From: Polaromonas sp.
GTDB lineage: Bacteria > Pseudomonadota > Gammaproteobacteria > Burkholderiales > Burkholderiaceae_C
Reading direction: 5' to 3'
Assembly: GCA_028291985.1 (NCBI GenBank)
Contig: JAQGNE010000067.1
Coordinates: forward strand, 1 to 63,934
Length of the DNA: 63,934 bases
The translations under genes were made by a program, and so were the position numbers. Positions 16,182 through 24,587 of this stretch are shown in pieces (within the stretch, counting starts at the first letter, position 1; every line of letters starts with the position of its first letter). The notes under the pieces were generated by a model. The model had not been told where the DNA came from, did not search any database, and was given only the letters and a program-made list of their open reading frames with translations.

Positions 16182-16841
16182 TCAGGCGACAACCAGCAAC
16201 GCAAACTCAGCCCGCAAGCCGTCTGCCGACGGTACGAATGGAACGGTCAGCGCAGCGCGTGCGTCGCCATCGGACAGGCTGCGCCACAGAAAGTCGCGCG
16301 CGTTCAGCGGCTCGCCTGCCACATAGAGCTGGGTGGTCAGCAGCTCGCGCGCACCCAGCCTGACCTTCACATGGATATGCGGTGTGCGGCTCCCGTAGGC
16401 CACCGGACGTATCGTGCGAAAGCGGTATCGACCCTGTGCATCGACCGTGGCACGGCCAAAGCCCTGAAACGATTTGTCCGTGTTGCCGCCGTCTCCCGGA
16501 TGGTCGTAGTGGCCTGCATGGTCGCACTGCCATATCTCGACCATCGCCCCGCGTACCGGCCTGCCGGCGAGGTCGCTCACTGATCCTTCAAGTGTGCAGG
16601 CCTGGCCGCGGGTATAGGTCAGCCCGCCGTTGCGCAAGAGATCGAAGTCGGCATCGCGCGGAATGGAGACCGGATAAAAAGGCCCTTCGGTTTGCGTCGG
16701 CGTGGCGCGGCGCGAAACCGGGGCCTGCGCCCGCGCATGCGTCAGGATCGATGGCGCGGCAATCAATGCAAAGACTGCCTTGCGTCGGCTCAAGCTCAAG
16801 CCTGGCAATGGCGTGGCGGCAATGGGCGGGATGCGTGCCAT
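16182..16841 (-). CDS. Intradiol ring-cleavage dioxygenase-like protein, exported
   Basis: A 219-residue protein of the protocatechuate 3,4-dioxygenase beta-barrel family. Fe(III) ligands are visible: Tyr in CDHAGHYDHPGD, Tyr in QGRYRFRTIRP, and two His in PHIHVKV. Before them lie a twin-arginine-like leader (LSRRKAVFALIAAPS) and TPTQTEGPFYP, the family's mature N-terminus. A Tat-exported intradiol dioxygenase is unusual compared with cytoplasmic PcaGH but is known in this family. Start ATG at 16841. It lies in a run with an SDR downstream and RluA upstream. Substrate is unknown. Confidence 0.85.
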   Translation of the reverse strand: MARIPPIAATPLPGLSLSRRKAVFALIAAPSILTHARAQAPVSRRATPTQTEGPFYPVSIPRDADFDLLRNGGLTYTRGQACTLEGSVSDLAGRPVRGAMVEIWQCDHAGHYDHPGDGGNTDKSFQGFGRATVDAQGRYRFRTIRPVAYGSRTPHIHVKVRLGARELLTTQLYVAGEPLNARDFLWRSLSDGDARAALTVPFVPSADGLRAEFALLVVA

Positions 16842-16914
16842 GCGGTTCCTTGTGGTTTTCAGGTCAGAGCCATGACAGGCGGTTAGGTTCCTGCCGGTAG
16901 TGCCGCAAGCGTAA

Positions 16915-17571
16915 TCAAAAACATGGCTTGCTTGCAAAATCCATCGCCTTACCACTGGATGGATGAACGAAGCCCAGCCAGCAGGCATGCAGCAGCAGGC
17001 GACCGGCGTCGCCTGGCAGGGCAGTGTTTCCGTACAGGGTGTCGCCGGCTATCGGATGGCCCAGCGCTTGCAGATGCACCCGCAGCTGATGTGACCGGCC
17101 AGTCAGCGGCTCCAGCAAAAGCCGGCTGGTGCCCGCGGCTGCGTCGAACCCCTTGAGCTGCCAGCGCGTGACGCTGGGCTTGCCGTGCATGGTGTCAATC
17201 ACCCGCAGTGGCCGCCTAGGCCAGTCGGCCGCAATCGGCAGGTCGATCGTGCTCCAGCCGCCCACCGCATCATGCGGCGTCTGCAGGCAGCCTTGCACCA
17301 CCGCTTCGTAGCGCTTGCTGATGCGCCGCTCGGCAAAAGCCAGGCTCAGCGCGCGTTGAGCCGCTGCACCACGCGCCATCAGCATCAGGCCGGACGTTGC
17401 CATGTCAAGCCGGTGCACCACCAGCGCGTCGGGGTAAGCAGCCTGCACCCGGCTGCTGAGGCAGTCCTGCTTGTCGTCCCCGCGCCCGGGCACTGACAGC
17501 AAGCCGGCGGGCTTGTTCAGCACCAGCAGGCTATCGTCGATATAAAAGGTTTGAAAACCAGGCGCCGACAT
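16915..17571 (-). CDS. RluA-family RNA pseudouridine synthase
   Basis: A 218-residue RluA-type enzyme (cytoplasmic). The catalytic aspartate lies in VVHRLDMATSGLML, the family signature, followed by RISKRYEAVVQG and the C-terminal GRSHQLRVHLQALGHPIAGD, which is diagnostic for RluA. It has no S4 domain. The ATG at 17571 is preferred; a GTG at 17607 four bases after the VF530 stop is a coupled alternative. It converts uridine to pseudouridine in 23S rRNA and/or tRNA; the exact position cannot be told. Confidence 0.9.
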   Translation of the reverse strand: MSAPGFQTFYIDDSLLVLNKPAGLLSVPGRGDDKQDCLSSRVQAAYPDALVVHRLDMATSGLMLMARGAAAQRALSLAFAERRISKRYEAVVQGCLQTPHDAVGGWSTIDLPIAADWPRRPLRVIDTMHGKPSVTRWQLKGFDAAAGTSRLLLEPLTGRSHQLRVHLQALGHPIAGDTLYGNTALPGDAGRLLLHACWLGFVHPSSGKAMDFASKPCF

Positions 17572-17610
17572 GGACGTGTAGCCGGTCTGTGCACCAGCCG
17601 CTTGCACCGG

Positions 17611-18063
17611 CTAGCTGGGCCTGCTGTCTGGCGGTAGGAAGCCGGCTTGCCCAGCGGGTTCCGCTTCGATCCGACCCTTATCGCCAGGGGAAGTGGCAAG
17701 CTGAACCGGCACGTCGGCGGACGCCGTCTTGCCAGCGCGCGCCGGCGGATAATTATGAACCGGCGGAGCAGCGCGCCGAGCCTCGCGCAGCATGAAGAGA
17801 TACAGACCTTCGACCTTGTCACGGGCCCATGGCGTCTTGCGCAGAAATTTCAGGCTTGAGGCCACGCTGGGTTCGCTGATGAAGCAGCGAATAGCGATGC
17901 GCTGGCCCAACTGGTCCCAGCCGTAATGTGCGGCAAGCGCCGTGACCATGGTTTCCAGTGTGATGCCGTGAAGCGGGTTTGCCGGTTGCGATGCCTTGGG
18001 GCTTGATGCTTCGCCCGGCCCGGACGACACGCCATGACTTTCAGAGCGCGGAAGATCAGGCAT
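17611..18063 (-). CDS. VF530 family DNA-binding protein
   Basis: A 150-residue protein whose central ~70 residues match the VF530 (DUF2132) family: [20 protein letters not shown], then [13 protein letters not shown] and [13 protein letters not shown]. That family forms a small helical domain annotated as DNA-binding. The N- and C-terminal extensions are Pro/Ser/Ala-rich and probably disordered, and the C-tail is longer than in minimal homologues. The ATG at 18063 follows the stop of the 47-residue gene by five bases, so they are co-transcribed. Confidence 0.87.
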   Translation of the reverse strand: MPDLPRSESHGVSSGPGEASSPKASQPANPLHGITLETMVTALAAHYGWDQLGQRIAIRCFISEPSVASSLKFLRKTPWARDKVEGLYLFMLREARRAAPPVHNYPPARAGKTASADVPVQLATSPGDKGRIEAEPAGQAGFLPPDSRPS

Positions 18064-18068
18064 GCGCC

Positions 18069-18212
18069 TTACTTGTTTTTCAGTTTGCCGCGCAGGGGCA
18101 CTTGCGTGACGACGGTGGGCCGCACCGCATCGGGCGACACTGTCTTCGGTGGGGAGGTGTCCTTTTTGGGCTTTTTAACCATCTTGCCGCTGTTTTGCTG
18201 ACCTTTTGCCAT
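18069..18212 (-). CDS. 47-residue basic Lys/Pro-rich protein
   Basis: A short open frame reading [18 protein letters not shown] followed by a Pro/Val/Thr-rich half ending LRGKLKNK. A good ribosome site (TTGGAGA) lies before the ATG at 18212, and the VF530 gene starts five bases after its stop. The net charge is strongly positive, which fits a nucleic-acid-associated or ribosome-associated microprotein (inference). I know no family for it with certainty. Support comes from the ribosome site, codon use and tight operon spacing rather than from homology. Confidence 0.7.
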   Translation of the reverse strand: MAKGQQNSGKMVKKPKKDTSPPKTVSPDAVRPTVVTQVPLRGKLKNK

Positions 18213-18363
18213 GGTGTTCTCCAATTGATAAGCCAACGATTATCAATGCAACTTTATGCGCGGACAGCGCGCCCGGTCAATGATTTCCGGCGCGGTCGCC
18301 GCTGCTGTCCTGCGCCACGCGCACCACGCCAGACCAGTTTGCGCTGATAAGCTTCCGACCCTC

Positions 18364-19638
18364 ATGACCCAGCATACGTTCAAGGATCTCACCCGCCAGC
18401 GTGCCTTCATGCGCATGTGGTTTGCCCGGTTGTTTGGCACCACCGGCAACCAGATGCTGATGGTGGCCGTGGGCTGGCAGATGTACGAACTGACGGAAAG
18501 CGCATGGGACTTGGGGCTGGTAGGGCTGTACCAGTTTTTGCCGGCGCTGCTGCTGACACTGGTGGCGGGCCACACTGCTGACCGCCTGCACCGTGGGCGC
18601 ATCGTTGCGGCCTGCCTGTTGACGCAGGCAACGGTCGCCTTGGCGCTGGTGGCGGCCACGCAAGGCTGGGGAAGTGCAGCGCTTGCCAGCTTACCGGTTG
18701 GTGCAACGCCCTGGGTCTCTCGTGAGCTGCTGCTGGGCTTGTCGGTGGTACTGGGCCTGGCGCGCGCGTTTCAGATGCCGGCGCAGCAGGCGCTGACGCC
18801 GGTGCTTGTTCCGGCCATCATGCTGCCGCGCGCCATGGCGTTCAGCTCGGCCGGCATGCAGGCGGCCGTCATCGGCGGGCCTGCGCTGGGCGGCGTGATT
18901 TTCGTGGCCGGTGCGACGGCGGTGTACGCAACCTGCGCGCTGCTGTTTGCCACGGGATGTTTACTGATCGCCCGGGTTCACTATGCGCATGCGCCGCTGC
19001 CAGCTGAACCGGTGTCGGTGCAGTCGATGCTTGCGGGCGCCGTTTTTGTCTGGCAGCGCAAGGCCCTGCTGGGCGCGGTATCGCTGGACCTGTTTGCGGT
19101 GCTGCTGGGCGGCGCCACCGCCTTGCTGCCGATCTTTGCAAAGGACATCCTGCATGTCGGTCCCTGGGGCCTGGGCCTGCTGCGCGCATCACCTGCGGCC
19201 GGTGCCTTGGTGATGTCGGTGGTGCTGACGCGCTGGCCGCTGGAGCGGCGGGTAGGGCACACCATGCTGGCAGCGGTGGGCCTTTACGGCGCATGCATGG
19301 TGTGCTTTGGCTTGTCGACCAGCTTTGTGCTGTCGCTGATCGTGCTGGCCGTTTCAGGCGGCGCCGACATGGTGAGCGTGGTGGTGCGGCAGACGCTGAT
19401 GCAGCTTGAAACCCCGGACGCCATGCGCGGGCGGGTCAGCGCTGTCAATTCAGTGTTCATCGGCGCGTCCAATCAGCTGGGGGAATTTGAATCGGGCGCC
19501 ACTGCTGCCGTGCTGGGGCCGCTGGGCTCTGTGGTTGCAGGCGGGTTGGGCACGCTGCTGGTGGCAGCGTTATGGCTGAAGTGGTTTCCATCGCTGGCGC
19601 ACCGCGACCGCATGACCGAAAAGCCGCCGGCGGGGTAA
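18364..19638 (+). CDS. MFS transporter, EntS-like (MFS_3)
   Basis: A 424-residue inner-membrane exporter with about twelve hydrophobic helices. Residues FMRMWFARLFGTTGNQMLMV and the short loop GHTADRLHRGRIV (motif A-like) match the enterobactin-exporter-like MFS_3 group, and VPAIMLPRAMAFSSAG fits its second conserved segment. The frame is open further upstream, but homology begins at the ATG at 18364. It is divergent from the 47-residue gene and convergent with the triheme cytochrome gene. The substrate is unknown. Confidence 0.88.
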   Translation: MTQHTFKDLTRQRAFMRMWFARLFGTTGNQMLMVAVGWQMYELTESAWDLGLVGLYQFLPALLLTLVAGHTADRLHRGRIVAACLLTQATVALALVAATQGWGSAALASLPVGATPWVSRELLLGLSVVLGLARAFQMPAQQALTPVLVPAIMLPRAMAFSSAGMQAAVIGGPALGGVIFVAGATAVYATCALLFATGCLLIARVHYAHAPLPAEPVSVQSMLAGAVFVWQRKALLGAVSLDLFAVLLGGATALLPIFAKDILHVGPWGLGLLRASPAAGALVMSVVLTRWPLERRVGHTMLAAVGLYGACMVCFGLSTSFVLSLIVLAVSGGADMVSVVVRQTLMQLETPDAMRGRVSAVNSVFIGASNQLGEFESGATAAVLGPLGSVVAGGLGTLLVAALWLKWFPSLAHRDRMTEKPPAG

Positions 19639-19662
19639 AGCGCCCCGCTGCGGATGGCACGG

Positions 19663-21018
19663 TCAGCGTGTCTGCTGTGCGCGTATGCGGTTGATGTCCA
19701 GCGGTGAAACCACATCGGCCTGGTTGCCCCAGGACGTACGGATATGCGTCAGCACGGCTGCGATCTCGCTGTCGCTCAGCACCAGAACAAACGGCGGCAT
19801 GCCAAATGGGCGGGGGTTGCCCGCGGTAGCCGGTGCGTAGCCGCCATTGAGCACGATCTGAACCAGGTTTGAGGTCTGCGTCATCGTCACCGCCCGGTTG
19901 CCGGCCAGTGCAGGATAGGCATTGGGCACGCCCCGGCCAGAATCGCCATGGCACTGGGCACAGTGCTGCTCGTAAAGCTTGGCGCCGGTGGCAGCAAAAG
20001 CCTCCGGTACGGCAGCAGCGGGTCGGGCTTGTGCGCCTGCAGCCGCAAGCCGCTCTGACGCCGCAGACGCATCGGGCTTGCCCGAGCTCCAGGGCAGCGC
20101 AGATGTGGCGGGCAGGTCCTTGAGGTAAGTTGCCATGGCGCCGAGGTCTTCCGCGCTCAGGTACTGGGTGCTGCCCAGCACCACTTCCGACATCGGTCCG
20201 CTTACCGACGCGTTTCTCGATATGCCGTTCTTCAGCAGGTCAATCACGTCCTGCCGTCCACTCGCCTCGACGCCTGCTTCATGCGGCGAAACCAGCGACG
20301 GCGCATACCAGTTCTGCTGCGGGATCAACCCGCCCGCCAGCGCCACACCGGTCGGCCCGCCCAGGGCATTGCGTGCGGTGTGGCAGGCGGCGCAGTGGCC
20401 GAGGCCTGTCGTCAGGTAGGCGCCTCGGTTCCATTCGGCGCTGCGGCTGTCATCGGCCTTGAACACGCCCGGGCTGAAGTAGACCGCGCGCCATACCGCC
20501 AGTGCGGCCTGTGACCGGTAGGCAAGGCGCAGCTCGTTCGGTGGCGGTACCTGCTCGACAGGCGGGAGACTTTTGAGAAAAGCAAAGAGCGCGTCCGAGT
20601 CTGCCCTGCTGACCTGTGTGTAACTGGTGTAGGGAAACGCCGGGTACAGGAGCCGGCCGCTTTTTGAGCGGCCGTTGTGCATGGCACGCCAGAAATGCGT
20701 GGACGACCAGCTTCCAAGGCCGGTCTTGACGTCAGGCGTCAGGTTGGACGAATACACCGCACCAAAGGGGGTGTCGATACCGCGGCCGCCAGCGTAAGGC
20801 ACGCCACCACGAACCGTATGGCAGGCGGCGCAGTTGCCGGCACGCGCCAGGTAGGCACCGCGTTCGATCAGGCCCGCATCAGCGCTTGCAACCGCTCCTG
20901 GCGCATCCATGTCAGGCTCGTCCCGCACATTCAACGCCCAGATAATGGCGGTGCACAACAGCAGCGCCACAACAAGGCCTAGCAGAAAGCGGGCAGGCTT
21001 GGCAACACGGGCGCTCAT
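19663..21018 (-). CDS. Triheme c-type cytochrome, membrane-anchored
   Basis: A 451-residue protein with one N-terminal anchor helix (FLLGLVVALLLCTAIIWAL) and three c-type heme motifs in order: CAACH (~residue 61), CAACH (~210) and CAQCH (~330). The architecture matches the cytochrome subunits of periplasmic alcohol, gluconate or isoquinoline-type dehydrogenases, which pass electrons to the quinone pool. Its ATG at 21018 overlaps the stop of the diheme cytochrome gene by four bases, so translation is coupled. No dehydrogenase catalytic subunit lies in the window. Confidence 0.9.
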   Translation of the reverse strand: MSARVAKPARFLLGLVVALLLCTAIIWALNVRDEPDMDAPGAVASADAGLIERGAYLARAGNCAACHTVRGGVPYAGGRGIDTPFGAVYSSNLTPDVKTGLGSWSSTHFWRAMHNGRSKSGRLLYPAFPYTSYTQVSRADSDALFAFLKSLPPVEQVPPPNELRLAYRSQAALAVWRAVYFSPGVFKADDSRSAEWNRGAYLTTGLGHCAACHTARNALGGPTGVALAGGLIPQQNWYAPSLVSPHEAGVEASGRQDVIDLLKNGISRNASVSGPMSEVVLGSTQYLSAEDLGAMATYLKDLPATSALPWSSGKPDASAASERLAAAGAQARPAAAVPEAFAATGAKLYEQHCAQCHGDSGRGVPNAYPALAGNRAVTMTQTSNLVQIVLNGGYAPATAGNPRPFGMPPFVLVLSDSEIAAVLTHIRTSWGNQADVVSPLDINRIRAQQTR

Positions 21019-21848
21019 GGTCTGGCTCCGGGCAATGCCTTGGCAACTGCCGCACTTCCGCACACCACAGCTTGCGCGCCGGAAGGCAGCGCAGGCGGGC
21101 TCAGCGCCGGTTTCGAATCAGCGGGTACAGGCTGTGCTGCAAGCCAGCTGGCCGCTGCGTTGATGTCTTCCATGCTCAGCTTGTCAACCACTGCCTTCAT
21201 ACAGTCCGGCGCATGTGCCTTGCGCTGGCCCGTCTTCCAGGCGCCCAGTTGAGAGTTCAGGTAGTCCCGCGGCAACCCCAGCAAACCCGGAACCTCCGGC
21301 GCCACGCCCGTCATGGCCCGCCCATGGCATTGCATGCAGGCCGGCAGCTGGCGCGCTGCGTCGCCCTGCATCACCAGTTGCTCGCCCTGCTTAAGCACCT
21401 CGGCTGGCATGGTGGCCAGCGGTGGTGCAGGGTAGGGCACTTCAAGGCCGGAAAAATAGGTCGCGATTTCCAGCAGGTAGGCGTCGCTCAGCGGGTCGAT
21501 CAGCTGGGTCATCAGGTTGTAGTGGCGCCGGCCGTCACGAAAATTCAACAGCTGGTTGTACAGGTAGCCGGCCGGCTTGCCGGCTAGGCGAGGGTAGTAG
21601 CCATCGGGCGCAGCGCGTCCCTGCGGTCCATGGCAGGCCGTACAGGCCATCGTGCGCTGGGCGATCGTGTCCTCGAAAGGGGCCGCTTGCGCTGGCGGTG
21701 TCGTGCACAGCATGGCTGCTGCAAACACGGGTGCGAGGGCTCTAAGGGCGACCGTCCGGCTGGCAAGCGATGCCGATAGGGCTGACTGCGGGTTCAGAAA
21801 CATCCTGAAAAAACCCGGGGATGCGGGAGGGAAACTTTTTTTGCTCAT
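21015..21848 (-). CDS. Diheme cytochrome c (c4-like)
   Basis: A 277-residue exported protein with two heme-binding motifs, CTACH (~residue 68) and CMQCH (~171), in two tandem domains like cytochrome c4. A signal sequence ends near AQAAPFEDT. Conserved features include GYYPRLAGKPAGYLYNQL and PGLLGLPRDYLNSQL, each placing the axial region. An extra basic leader before the signal suggests the true start may be the Met at 21803. It lies directly upstream of the triheme cytochrome and overlaps it by four bases. It probably shuttles electrons in the periplasm. Confidence 0.88.
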   Translation of the reverse strand: MSKKSFPPASPGFFRMFLNPQSALSASLASRTVALRALAPVFAAAMLCTTPPAQAAPFEDTIAQRTMACTACHGPQGRAAPDGYYPRLAGKPAGYLYNQLLNFRDGRRHYNLMTQLIDPLSDAYLLEIATYFSGLEVPYPAPPLATMPAEVLKQGEQLVMQGDAARQLPACMQCHGRAMTGVAPEVPGLLGLPRDYLNSQLGAWKTGQRKAHAPDCMKAVVDKLSMEDINAAASWLAAQPVPADSKPALSPPALPSGAQAVVCGSAAVAKALPGARP

Positions 21849-21882
21849 ACCTGAATGATGCCTTGCAATGCACGACCCCTGC

Positions 21883-22341
21883 TCACGCAGGGCTGCGTAA
21901 GCAGGCGGCCGGGTCGCGCGGGGTTTTCAAGCAGGCCATGAAAGCATCCCAGCTTGCCTCGACTTCGCGTACCCGGACGCCCTTGTCGAGTACGGCTCCG
22001 CAGGCGGCTTCGGCACGCCGTACAACGCGCGACAGCGCGCCTGCCGGCAGCGGGGCTATGTGGGTGCACAGGCTGTCGGCCTTGGACCGCATCTGCGCTA
22101 TCGCATCCCTGGCCATCGACTTGTTGTTGGTACAAGCAATCGAGGCAATCATTTCTGCCATTTCGCCCAGTGCAGGGTCCAGGCCCCAAACCGCGGCGGT
22201 GCCCAGGGCCAGTGCCCAGATGCGCCGCTGGCGCCCTGGGCCGGCAGCCTTCTGCGGCAGAGCCGAAGGCTCATCGGGAAGCGCTTCAGACGGTGCATCG
22301 GTGGCGCTTGTCAAGTCGGCGGGTAAGGGTATGGTTTTCAT
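21883..22341 (-). CDS. Hypothetical protein in a redox cluster
   Basis: About 152 residues. An acidic, Pro-rich start is followed by a basic GRQRR patch, a hydrophobic stretch (IWALALGTAAVWGL) and then a helical region with five cysteines (ASIACTNN, SLCTHI, EAACGAV, MACLK, AACLRS). No CxxCH heme motif is present. I do not recognise the family. It lies between the ferredoxin and diheme cytochrome genes on the same strand, so a role in electron transfer or its assembly is plausible but unproven. The ATG at 22341 is preferred over a GTG three codons upstream. Confidence 0.65.
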   Translation of the reverse strand: MKTIPLPADLTSATDAPSEALPDEPSALPQKAAGPGRQRRIWALALGTAAVWGLDPALGEMAEMIASIACTNNKSMARDAIAQMRSKADSLCTHIAPLPAGALSRVVRRAEAACGAVLDKGVRVREVEASWDAFMACLKTPRDPAACLRSPA

Positions 22342-22458
22342 GTGCGGCACCTGGGAAAGGTCTGCCGATTTTGCCTCAGCAACATAAATCGCGCGGCCGC
22401 ATCCGGTAGCTTGTGAACCGGCCGCGCCGCAGGTGTTGTGTGAAAACGCTGCGTTGAT

Positions 22459-22785
22459 TCACCTCTCTGGCTGAAACACCACATTGGAAGAAGGATAAGC
22501 CACGCAGGGCAGGATGAAGCCTTCTGCCTTCTCATCAGCGCTGAGGCCAGGCCAGGCCATGCGGTAGGTGACGCGTCCCTCAATCAGCTGGCAGATGCAG
22601 ACGCGACAAGTGCCGTTTCTGCATGAGCTTTGCAGTGTTCCAGCGCCTGGGCCCGCCTGTTCGGCCGCCAGCAGGAGCGGCAGGTCAGGCGGTGCCTCGA
22701 AGGCGTTGCCCTCCCGGCCGATGCGTGCTGCAAAGGCGGAGGTCGGCGCGGAAGGCGGATGCGGTAGCGTCGTCATGCGGGTCAT
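22459..22785 (-). CDS. 2Fe-2S ferredoxin, plant type
   Basis: A 108-residue ferredoxin. The cluster ligands are visible as SSCRNGTCRVCIC and a later LPCVAYP, giving the C-x4-C-x2-C ... C pattern of plant-type [2Fe-2S] domains. The N-terminal ~30 residues are Pro/Ala-rich. It stands at the head of a minus-strand cluster with an unknown Cys-containing protein and two cytochromes c, and is divergent from a GNAT gene. It probably carries single electrons, but the partner reductase or oxygenase is not in the window. Confidence 0.9.
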   Translation of the reverse strand: MTRMTTLPHPPSAPTSAFAARIGREGNAFEAPPDLPLLLAAEQAGPGAGTLQSSCRNGTCRVCICQLIEGRVTYRMAWPGLSADEKAEGFILPCVAYPSSNVVFQPER

Positions 22786-22972
22786 CTAAGAGGCAAGGTC
22801 ATCGGGTGCGCGCGTGAGGAACGCATGGGTTTTCATGCTTTTGGCAGATGTCGTCCGTGCAAAACATCGCCATCACAAGTGCTTGCAGCCGCACCGGTGT
22901 TCATGTTGGCAAGTGCGCGACAATTCCGCTCCTTTTGTATATTTCACCATCGATTCACAGGCTTACTTTTTC

Positions 22973-23506
22973 ATGTCCAGTTCTCTTTCGAGTTATGTCG
23001 TTCGTCCTGCCACAGCCCGCGATGCCAAGGCCGTTGCCGAGATTCATGTGGCCACCTGGCACGCCGCCTACAAAGACCTTATGCCCGCCGAATACCTCAG
23101 GAGCATGACGCAGGAAAAACGTCAGGCCTACTGGCGCGAAGCCATCGAATACAGCGAGCCGCAACTGCTGGTCGCGACAGAGGGCGACAAGGTGATCGGC
23201 TTTGCCGGTTTCGACCGGTCGCGTGATGCAGGCACGAAGTCCACCGTCGGCGAAATATGGGCTCTGTACGTGTCGCCCGAGCACTGGGGCAGGGGCGCGG
23301 GCCTTGCGCTGTGGGACGGCGCGCGCGAAGGTCTGAAGGAAGAAGGCTGCACCCAGGTCACGCTGTGGGTGCTGCTCAAAAACGAGCCGGCGCTTCGGTT
23401 CTTTGAGCAGGCGGCGGGGTTCAAGCGGGAAATGCCGTCGCTCAAGACCGTCGCTTTTGGCAGCGTCAAGCTGGAAGAGATCAGGCTCAAGCGCGCTGTC
23501 GACTGA
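22973..23506 (+). CDS. GNAT family N-acetyltransferase
   Basis: A 177-residue single-domain acetyltransferase. The acetyl-CoA pyrophosphate loop is YVSPEHWGRGAGLALWDGA (Q/R-x-x-G-x-G/A type), preceded by the strand VGEIWALYV and followed by VTLWVLLKNEPALRFFEQAG-like motif B (ALRFFEQAAGF). The ATG at 22973 begins the family homology; the open frame upstream is not supported. The acceptor substrate is unknown. It is monocistronic and convergent with the 68-residue gene. Confidence 0.88.
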   Translation: MSSSLSSYVVRPATARDAKAVAEIHVATWHAAYKDLMPAEYLRSMTQEKRQAYWREAIEYSEPQLLVATEGDKVIGFAGFDRSRDAGTKSTVGEIWALYVSPEHWGRGAGLALWDGAREGLKEEGCTQVTLWVLLKNEPALRFFEQAAGFKREMPSLKTVAFGSVKLEEIRLKRAVD

Positions 23507-23536
23507 TCAGCCCTCTTTTTACAAAGTCTGAGGGGG

Positions 23537-23743
23537 TTATGAAGGGACCGGACTGTCCTCTTCCGGTAGCTGATCCGCCCCTTCATCCGGGTTGACCGGC
23601 AGATCGAGCAGGCCGCCTTCGTCCTCTGCATGGTCTGGTGTTCCAGGCCCGGCCGCCCAGCTGAACCGGGTCTCCAGCCGGAACCGAGGCGCTGTCAAAA
23701 ACGGTAGAGAAATTGTCACCGGGCAGCTGTGCATAGTCGGCAT
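23537..23743 (-). CDS. 68-residue acidic small protein
   Basis: A small open frame with an excellent ribosome site (GGAGG eight bases before the ATG at 23743). The first third is mixed; the C-terminal third is strongly acidic and Pro-rich (DEGGLLDLPVNPDEGADQLP, ending EEDSPVPS). It is probably disordered, with no membrane segment or cysteine pattern. I do not recognise a family. The ribosome site and the codon pattern support it as real, but homology could not be checked. Confidence 0.6.
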   Translation of the reverse strand: MPTMHSCPVTISLPFLTAPRFRLETRFSWAAGPGTPDHAEDEGGLLDLPVNPDEGADQLPEEDSPVPS

Positions 23744-24050
23744 GGTCGGGTCCTCCAGGTTAGGGTTTCATGCTGGTTGCGGGCCCACTGCGCCGAGCTA
23801 GGTAACGTGGCTGTGCTGTTGTCAGTAAAGGATGACAAGCTTGCTACGCAGACCGCCAGCGACCGGCCGCAGTAGTTACGTTTCTTAGGAACTTGACCTC
23901 TCGTGTCACTAGGCTTGGTTTATGCCTGTGTTGTCCTACAGGCAGCCCATCCCGCAACGTACAACTGTTTGGCGAAGCGCCGGTACAGTGAAAAGTTGAG
24001 CCGGATGGATTGTTCGGCGTTCATTGTTTGAACTTTTAAAAGGACACCAG
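23744..24050. other. Intergenic region upstream of the DUF883 gene
   Basis: No gene is supported here. The stretch near 23888-23915 (TTAGGAACTTGACC...) contains a GGAACTT block that resembles the -35 element of extracytoplasmic-function sigma promoters, which would suit a stress protein, but I could not place a convincing -10 partner. AAAAGGA just before 24051 is the ribosome site of the next gene. Confidence 0.4.
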
Positions 24051-24443
24051 ATGCAAAGCTCCAACCCGTTCCCCACCAGTTCCACCGCTTCCACCGGCGC
24101 CATGGGCAGCACTGGCACAAGCAGTGATTTCGCGTCAAGCAATGCGTCGACAGATGGCATCAAGAGCGGTGTAGGCACGGCAGGCTCTGCCTTGCACAGC
24201 ACGGTCGACAAGGCCCGCAGCACCGTCGATAGCCTGACGGGTGCGGCGCATGATTCCATCGACCGTCTGACCAGCACGGCTACCCAAACTGCAGACCGAT
24301 TTGCAGACCAGACGCGCCGTCTGACAGAAGCGCCGGCCAAGGCCATGGACTATTCGAAAAGCTGGGTGCAGGACAAGCCGCTTGAGGCCGTGGGCGTTGC
24401 ACTCGCTTTCGGATTCATTCTGGGTCGCCTGACGGCACGCTAA
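24051..24443 (+). CDS. DUF883/ElaB-YqjD family protein
   Basis: A 130-residue protein with a Ser/Thr-rich start, a long amphipathic helical region (TVDKARSTVDSLTGAAHDS, then RLTSTATQTADRFADQTRRL) and a C-terminal membrane helix AVGVALAFGFILGRLTAR, the typical ElaB/YqjD/DUF883 layout. These are inner-membrane-anchored stress proteins, in E. coli associated with ribosomes in stationary phase. AAAAGGA sets the ATG at 24051. A strong terminator follows, so it is monocistronic. Confidence 0.88.
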   Translation: MQSSNPFPTSSTASTGAMGSTGTSSDFASSNASTDGIKSGVGTAGSALHSTVDKARSTVDSLTGAAHDSIDRLTSTATQTADRFADQTRRLTEAPAKAMDYSKSWVQDKPLEAVGVALAFGFILGRLTAR

Positions 24444-24468
24444 ACCACGATTGCCTAGCTGATTGTCC

Positions 24469-24493
24469 AAAAACCGCCCGAGGGCGGTTTTTT
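24469..24493 (+). terminator. Intrinsic terminator
   Basis: AAAAACCGCCC GA GGGCGGTTTTTT: a perfect GC stem with A and T tracts on both sides, directly after the DUF883 gene. Confidence 0.93.
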
Positions 24494-24587
24494 CATGCCT
24501 GCCGCGCGGTTTGCCTGCGTACCTGTCCATGCACAATGGCGCGTTTGTTTTTACCGCCTTGCGTATCACTTCACTGGAAGCACTTTT

